Shown: positions 14,548-17,438 of the stretch, in pieces | Layout of the letters: every line of letters starts with the position of its first letter | Numbering within the stretch: the first letter of the stretch is position 1 | Assembly: GCA_051955535.1 (NCBI GenBank) | Contig: JBQCGP010000026.1 | Coordinates: 1-17,438 of the forward strand | DNA length: 17,438 bases | DNA from: 13-2-20CM-68-14 sp051955535 | GTDB lineage: Bacteria; Actinomycetota; Thermoleophilia; Gaiellales; Gaiellaceae | Reading direction: 5' to 3' | Translations under genes and position numbers: made by a program | Notes under the pieces: model-generated | What the model was told of the DNA's origin: nothing | The model's input: only the letters and a program-made list of their open reading frames with translations | Database searches by the model: none

Positions 14548-15018
14548 GTGCAGTGCGTGTTGCGGGAGGTGCGGGACGAGGACCTGTCGGTGCTGTTTGA
14601 GCAATGGGCGGATCCTCTCGCGGCGCACATGGCTGCGTTCACGGCGGCCGATCACATGGACCGGGACGCGTTCGAGCGCCGTTGGTCTCGGCTAAGGGCC
14701 GACGAGACCCTGATCAACAGAGCCATCGTCGTCGACGGCGAAGTCGCCGGAACGATTGGGTCGTGGGGCGACCCCGGCGAGCGCGAGGTCACGTATTGGA
14801 TTGGCCGCTCCTACTGGGGCAAGGGGGTCGCGTCCTGCGCCCTCGACGCGTTCTTGACCGTTGATCCGTCGCGCCCGCTCCACGCACGCGTCGCCTACGA
14901 CAACGTCGCGTCGCGCCGCGTCCTCGAGAAGTGCGGCTTTCGCGCCATCGCGACTGAACGCGGCTTCGCTGAAGCACGTTCGCGCGAAATCGAGGAAGTC
15001 GTCCTGCGGCTCGAATAG
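14548..15018 (+). CDS. GNAT-family N-acetyltransferase (RimJ/RimL-like)
   Basis: The protein has 156 residues. It has the GNAT core: R-E-V-R-D-E-D-L at the start, V-D-G-E-V-A-G-T-I-G-S-W in the central sheet, T-Y-W-I-G-R-S-Y-W-G-K-G-V-A containing the acetyl-CoA pyrophosphate loop (Q/RxxGxG/A-type), and the C-terminal N-V-A-S-R-R-V-L-E-K-C-G-F of the RimJ/RimL branch. It would transfer an acetyl group from acetyl-CoA to an amine; the acceptor is unknown. I choose GTG at 14548 because GAGGA (14536-14540) precedes it by 7 nt. The frame stays open further upstream, but that stretch overlaps the divergent membrane-protein gene and has no GNAT character. It lies between the exact and the decayed tRNA-Asp fragments. 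Confidence 0.85.
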   Translation: MQCVLREVRDEDLSVLFEQWADPLAAHMAAFTAADHMDRDAFERRWSRLRADETLINRAIVVDGEVAGTIGSWGDPGEREVTYWIGRSYWGKGVASCALDAFLTVDPSRPLHARVAYDNVASRRVLEKCGFRAIATERGFAEARSREIEEVVLRLE

Positions 15019-15038
15019 GCGTACGAGCAGCGCCGCAA

Positions 15039-15069
15039 GGCCGTCACGCCGGAGGTCGCGGGTTGAGTC
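15039..15069 (+). repeat. Second, decayed tRNA-Asp 3' fragment
   Basis: Aligned with the tRNA from 4141, this stretch reads GGCC, lacks one T, matches 22 nt exactly (15043-15064, from the anticodon GTC to the start of the T loop), lacks one C, and then matches GAGTC (15065-15069) before similarity ends. It has the same orientation as the intact gene. It fits an older integration remnant that has started to degrade. Confidence 0.75.
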
Positions 15070-15075
15070 GAGGAT

Positions 15076-15429
15076 CTACCCGTAGCCGCGGTTCCGGCCG
15101 TACTCCTGCGCTACATACAGCGGCACCGCCCGCGACCATGCCTCCTCGACGAGGTCTCGCATCTCGGTGGCGTCGATCGCATCGAGGCGGACGTGGATCC
15201 AGTTGAAGCGCATGTCGCTCTCACTCGGCAGCTGGAACTTCTGTGGCTCCGCCTCGACTGCGCCCTGCCGCATCTCCTTCGGGAAGCCACACCCCATACG
15301 CTCGCCGTCCTTGGACAACGCGAGCCAGACGATCTGGCCGACCCGGAACTTGATCTGGCCGTGCACGAGCACCTCGTAGCTTCGAGGAAGGGTCTGCGCG
15401 ATCGCGCGGATCTCGTCGGCGGTGACCAT
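15076..15429 (-). CDS. MmcQ/YjbR-family protein
   Basis: This is a 117-residue single-domain protein. It shows the MmcQ/YjbR (PF04237-like, CyaY-like alpha-beta fold) pattern: a first helix T-A-D-E-I-R-A-I-A-Q-T-L-P, then strands with I-K-F-R-V-G-Q-I-V-W-L-A-L and M-G-C-G-F-P-K-E, a middle F-N-W-I-H-V-R-L-D-A-I, and a final helix L-V-E-E-A-W-S-R-A-V-P. The family is often labelled DNA-binding by fold analogy, but its role is not established. Start is ATG 15429. An AGGGA close before it may act as a weak ribosome binding site, and TACAGT (minus strand, 15452-15447) may be its -10 box. The stop lies 6 bp after the decayed tRNA fragment. Confidence 0.8.
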   Translation of the reverse strand: MVTADEIRAIAQTLPRSYEVLVHGQIKFRVGQIVWLALSKDGERMGCGFPKEMRQGAVEAEPQKFQLPSESDMRFNWIHVRLDAIDATEMRDLVEEAWSRAVPLYVAQEYGRNRGYG

Positions 15430-15465
15430 GCGTCCCTAAGTGCCCGACTGTATCGTCGGCTCTCG

Positions 15466-15960
15466 ATGTCTCCGCGGTTCGCGGCTGTCGTTCCCGTGCT
15501 AGGCCTTGCGGCGGTGTTCGCCGCGCAGGCTCCGGGACGCCCTTCGGCTCCCGCCGCGCGCACGCTGCACTTCAAGAGCCCTTCCGGGAACATCAACTGC
15601 CGCGGGGACGCAACCGGTGTCACGTGTCTCCTGCTGCACAACAAGTGGAAGAAGCTGCGACCGCGCCCGGCGAGCTGCGACCTGGACTGGTCGCCGACCG
15701 ACATGTCGCTCTTCCTGGATAGCCGCACGAGGAGATGGGGCGTCGCCGTCGGCGGCTGTCGTGGAGACATTGGCCCGCTATGTATCCGGCAGGATCCCTG
15801 CGTCGTCCTGAGGTACGGCGCGTCGATCACCTCCTCCGTCAACGGCCGTGGCATTCGCTGCACATCGCGTGTGACCGGGGTTACCTGCACGAGGTTCGGC
15901 CGAGGCGTCGGCGCGCGCGGGTTCCGGATCGCCCGACAGGGCTACGCGGTGCTGAGATAA
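15466..15960 (+). CDS. Secreted cysteine-rich DUF6636-like protein
   Basis: The protein has 164 residues from ATG 15466. The N-terminal ~25 residues form a signal-like hydrophobic segment. The mature part follows the DUF6636 pattern as I know it: F-K-S-P-S-G-N-I-N-C, G-V-T-C, R-P-A-S-C-D-L-D-W, G-G-C-R-G-D, L-R-Y-G, R-C-T-S-x-x-T-G-V-T-C, and G-F-R-I-A-R-Q-G-Y at the end. Eight cysteines (45, 54, 71, 98, 106, 112, 132, 141) could make four disulfides, which suits an exported protein. The function of the family is unknown. No ribosome binding site is seen. TATCGT (15451-15456) lies 9 nt upstream of ATG, again fitting a leaderless mRNA. The frame is open far upstream, but that part overlaps the MmcQ-like gene on the other strand and is not used here. 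Confidence 0.8.
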   Translation: MSPRFAAVVPVLGLAAVFAAQAPGRPSAPAARTLHFKSPSGNINCRGDATGVTCLLLHNKWKKLRPRPASCDLDWSPTDMSLFLDSRTRRWGVAVGGCRGDIGPLCIRQDPCVVLRYGASITSSVNGRGIRCTSRVTGVTCTRFGRGVGARGFRIARQGYAVLR

Positions 15961-15980
15961 CCGCTTGAACAAGCGGCTTT
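15961..15980 (+). terminator. Short hairpin with trailing T-run after the DUF6636-like gene
   Basis: CCGCTT (15961-15966) pairs with AAGCGG (15971-15976) around GAAC, followed by CTTT. It begins immediately after the TAA stop. The stem is short, so termination may be weak. Confidence 0.45.
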
Positions 15981-16003
15981 CGTACTAATTACAAAGGAGT
16001 ACT

Positions 16004-16030
16004 GGACGGAACGAAAAACGGGTCCCGTCC
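16004..16030 (+). promoter_or_regulatory. Hairpin abutting the start codon of the transglycosylase gene
   Basis: GGACGG (16004-16009) pairs with CCGTCC (16025-16030), whose last base touches the ATG at 16031. No Shine-Dalgarno sits at normal spacing. The only good one, AAAGGAG at 15993-15999, is 31 nt from the ATG, just before the hairpin. If the stem forms, it would bring AAAGGAG to within about 10 nt of the ATG. That arrangement is a hypothesis. Confidence 0.35.
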
Positions 16031-16903
16031 ATGCGTCGTTCCGCATTTTTGCTGGTGCTCGCCGTCGCGGCGGTCTTCCCAGTGCAGTCGCGCGCTTCGC
16101 CGAAGGTGGCGGCGCTACAGGTGGCGCTCTTTCAGCACGGCTACTACCACGAAGGCTTCGACGGGGTCGCCGGCCCTGTGACGCGCGCCGCGACGAAGCG
16201 CTTCCAGCGTAAGCACCATCTCGTGCCCGACGGGATTGCCGGGCCCGAGACGCGCGCAGCACTCGGCCGCTGGGGCCGGCACGAGCTCGGTCGACGGGAG
16301 CTCCGACCGGGCAGACGTGGCTGGGACGTCGCAGAGCTCCAGTTCCTGCTCCGCCGCAATGGAGTGTCGATCTCGCTGGACGGAATCTTCGGGCCGGCGA
16401 CGGAAGCAGCGGTGATCGGCTCGCAGCGCGGCGCCGGCCTAGCGACCGACGGCGTGGTCGGGCCGCAGACCCTGGCCGTGCTGCGAAGACGGCGCGGCCG
16501 GCTCAGCCGGCTCGCCGAGCACGCGAGCGTCCGCGCGGAGATCGACCGCTGGTCGCGCCACTATGGCGTCGACCAGCACCTCGCGTGTGCGCTCGCTTGG
16601 ATGGAGTCGGGGCACCAGCCGAATCTGACCTCCCCGGCGGGCGCCTGGGGCGTGTTCCAGCTCACTCCGGGCACGTGGCAGTTCGTGGAGAACGTGCTCG
16701 CCGACCGGCGTTACCCACGGACCGTGGAGGGCAACGTCCGTGTGGGGCTGGTCTACCTGCGTCACCTGCTGCGCACGTTCGGCGGTGCCCGCACGGCGCT
16801 GGCCGCCTGGTACACGGGCCCCGGCCGAGTTCAGCGGCACGGGATCGGCCCACGCGGACGATGGTTCGCGACGACCGTGCTCGCGATCCGCATCGACTGC
16901 TAG
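16031..16903 (+). CDS. Secreted lytic transglycosylase with two peptidoglycan-binding domains
   Basis: The protein has 290 residues. A signal peptide (hydrophobic 5-18, cleavage near 22) is followed by two PG_binding_1 repeats: ~24-80 with F-D-G-V-A-G-P-V-T-R-A-A and V-P-D-G-I-A-G-P-E-T-R-A-A-L, and ~92-155 with L-D-G-I-F-G-P-A-T-E-A-A-V and T-D-G-V-V-G-P-Q-T. The remainder is an SLT domain: A-L-A-W-M-E-S-G-H with Glu192 as the likely catalytic acid, S-P-A-G-A-W-G-V-F-Q-L-T-P-G-T-W after it, and A-A-W-Y-T-G-P-G-R-V near the end. It would cleave the MurNAc-GlcNAc bond of peptidoglycan outside the membrane during wall growth or turnover. ATG 16031 is the only plausible start. The stop is 6 bp from the stop of the convergent neighbour. 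Confidence 0.9.
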   Translation: MRRSAFLLVLAVAAVFPVQSRASPKVAALQVALFQHGYYHEGFDGVAGPVTRAATKRFQRKHHLVPDGIAGPETRAALGRWGRHELGRRELRPGRRGWDVAELQFLLRRNGVSISLDGIFGPATEAAVIGSQRGAGLATDGVVGPQTLAVLRRRRGRLSRLAEHASVRAEIDRWSRHYGVDQHLACALAWMESGHQPNLTSPAGAWGVFQLTPGTWQFVENVLADRRYPRTVEGNVRVGLVYLRHLLRTFGGARTALAAWYTGPGRVQRHGIGPRGRWFATTVLAIRIDC

Positions 16904-16909
16904 CTCGAG

Positions 16910-17305
16910 CTACTCGATACCCGGGCCTAAAGGCCCCGGAACGATGAGCTCGAAGAGCGTGGCTGTCTGGCGCCGCCTTCCGTTGGCCAGTCGCTGCGAG
17001 GCGATGACGCTGACCTGTCCGGACACCATCCCGCCAGGAACCTGAATGCGACGACGCACGAAGGTGCCGCGCGTCGACACGCGGATGCCCCTCGCCACCA
17101 CCTTCGAGCCGAACTGGATCAGCACCCGGCCGCACTTCGTCGCTGCGCAGAACCCGCTTCCGCGGACGGTCACGAGCTTGCCTGGCGGGCCGCTCGCCGG
17201 CACGACCCGGATCCTGGCGGAAGTTGACGCTGCTTGAGCGGACGCGAGCGTGATTCCTGCGACCAAGGTGAGCGCCGCGAAAGCGATGCGGAACGAGCGC
17301 TGCAC
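16910..17305 (-). CDS. Secreted protein with one IPT/TIG-like immunoglobulin-fold domain
   Basis: The protein has 131 residues from GTG 17305. Residues 5-22 are hydrophobic and end in A-S-A-Q-A-A, a good signal peptidase site. The rest carries I-R-V-V-P-A-S-G-P-P-G-K-L-V-T-V-R-G-S-G-F-C, the opening of an IPT/TIG-type domain, plus a Cys53/Cys58 pair that could form a small disulfide loop. Such domains bind or space other proteins at the cell surface; no enzyme motif is present. GGAGG lies 3 nt before the GTG and TAGACT lies 8 nt before it, which supports this start over an upstream one at 17431 whose extra residues are Arg-rich and featureless. The 3' end overlaps a GC-rich inverted repeat (16921-16939). 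Confidence 0.7.
   Translation of the reverse strand: MQRSFRIAFAALTLVAGITLASAQAASTSARIRVVPASGPPGKLVTVRGSGFCAATKCGRVLIQFGSKVVARGIRVSTRGTFVRRRIQVPGGMVSGQVSVIASQRLANGRRRQTATLFELIVPGPLGPGIE
16921..16939. terminator. GC-rich inverted repeat between convergent genes, inside the 3' end of the minus-strand gene
   Basis: CCGGGCCT and AGGCCCCGG face each other around AA with a one-base bulge, close to both convergent stop codons (16901-16903 and 16910-16912). It could act as a two-way terminator for the transglycosylase transcript and restrain readthrough. It has no T-tract and it encodes P-G-P-L-G-P-G, so the symmetry may be only codon-driven. Confidence 0.3.
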
Positions 17306-17313
17306 TGTCCTCC

Positions 17314-17357
17314 AGTCTAGACCGGGGCCGCCGCCTACAAGGCGACGGCCCCAGACT
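17314..17357. other. Strong imperfect hairpin upstream of the IPT/TIG-like gene
   Basis: GGGGCCG-c-CGCC (17324-17335) pairs with GGCG-a-CGGCCCC (17341-17352) across a 5-nt loop with one internal mismatch. AGTCT (17314-17318) and AGACT (17353-17357) extend it. It may terminate a minus-strand gene lying beyond the right edge. A further 7-bp inverted repeat, GCGCCGC/GCGGCGC, spans 17399-17423. No gene is recognisable in 17306-17438. Confidence 0.4.
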
Positions 17358-17438
17358 CCTCTCGCCCTTCGTGTCGCTCGGTAACGAGGCGGGGGTGTGC
17401 GCCGCACGCGGATCGGGCGGCGCTGGGCCAACGGAAGC

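Noticed and set aside
15961..16030. Cyclic-di-AMP (ydaO-type) riboswitch before the cell-wall hydrolase gene
   Set aside because: The gap is only 70 nt and lacks the conserved ydaO core sequences.

Overview
The window is GC-rich, gene-dense bacterial DNA. Its GTG starts, several apparently leaderless genes, a MarP-type membrane serine protease, a DUF6636-like secreted protein and a metH-metF-type fusion enzyme all suggest a soil actinobacterium. Thermoleophilia (Gaiellales or Solirubrobacterales) is my best guess, but this is inferred from protein style and not from any marker gene.

Left, core-like part (1-4111): the 3' end of a short-chain dehydrogenase gene; a 460-bp gene-free stretch with a REP-like compound inverted repeat and three further hairpins; a bifunctional homocysteine S-methyltransferase/methylenetetrahydrofolate reductase; a convergent MarP-like protease; and, divergent from the protease, a SnoaL-like protein. 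The last two start codons are 23 bp apart and appear to share one near-palindromic -10 element.

Central accessory part (4112-13869): an intact tRNA-Asp(GTC) gene is followed by about 9.7 kb that ends in an exact 42-nt copy of the tRNA's 3' part, from anticodon loop to discriminator base. This is the classic footprint of an element integrated at a tRNA gene, although no integrase is present. The segment encodes a secreted beta-propeller-like protein, a flavin monooxygenase, a GT1 glycosyltransferase and six different SAM-dependent methyltransferases, including two LCM-type paralogs and two related UbiE-type enzymes. The set resembles small-molecule tailoring functions, but no scaffold-making enzyme is visible.

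Second, smaller segment (13870-15069): a terminator-like hairpin, a membrane-protein gene broken by two compensating frameshifts, a GNAT acetyltransferase, and a third, decayed tRNA-Asp fragment. The order intact tRNA, exact copy, decayed copy suggests successive insertions at one site, with the oldest lying farthest away.

Right part (15070-17438): a MmcQ/YjbR-family gene, and then secreted or cell-envelope proteins: a DUF6636-like cysteine-rich protein, a lytic transglycosylase with two peptidoglycan-binding domains, and a secreted IPT/TIG-like protein. The last 130 bp hold hairpins but no gene that I can support.
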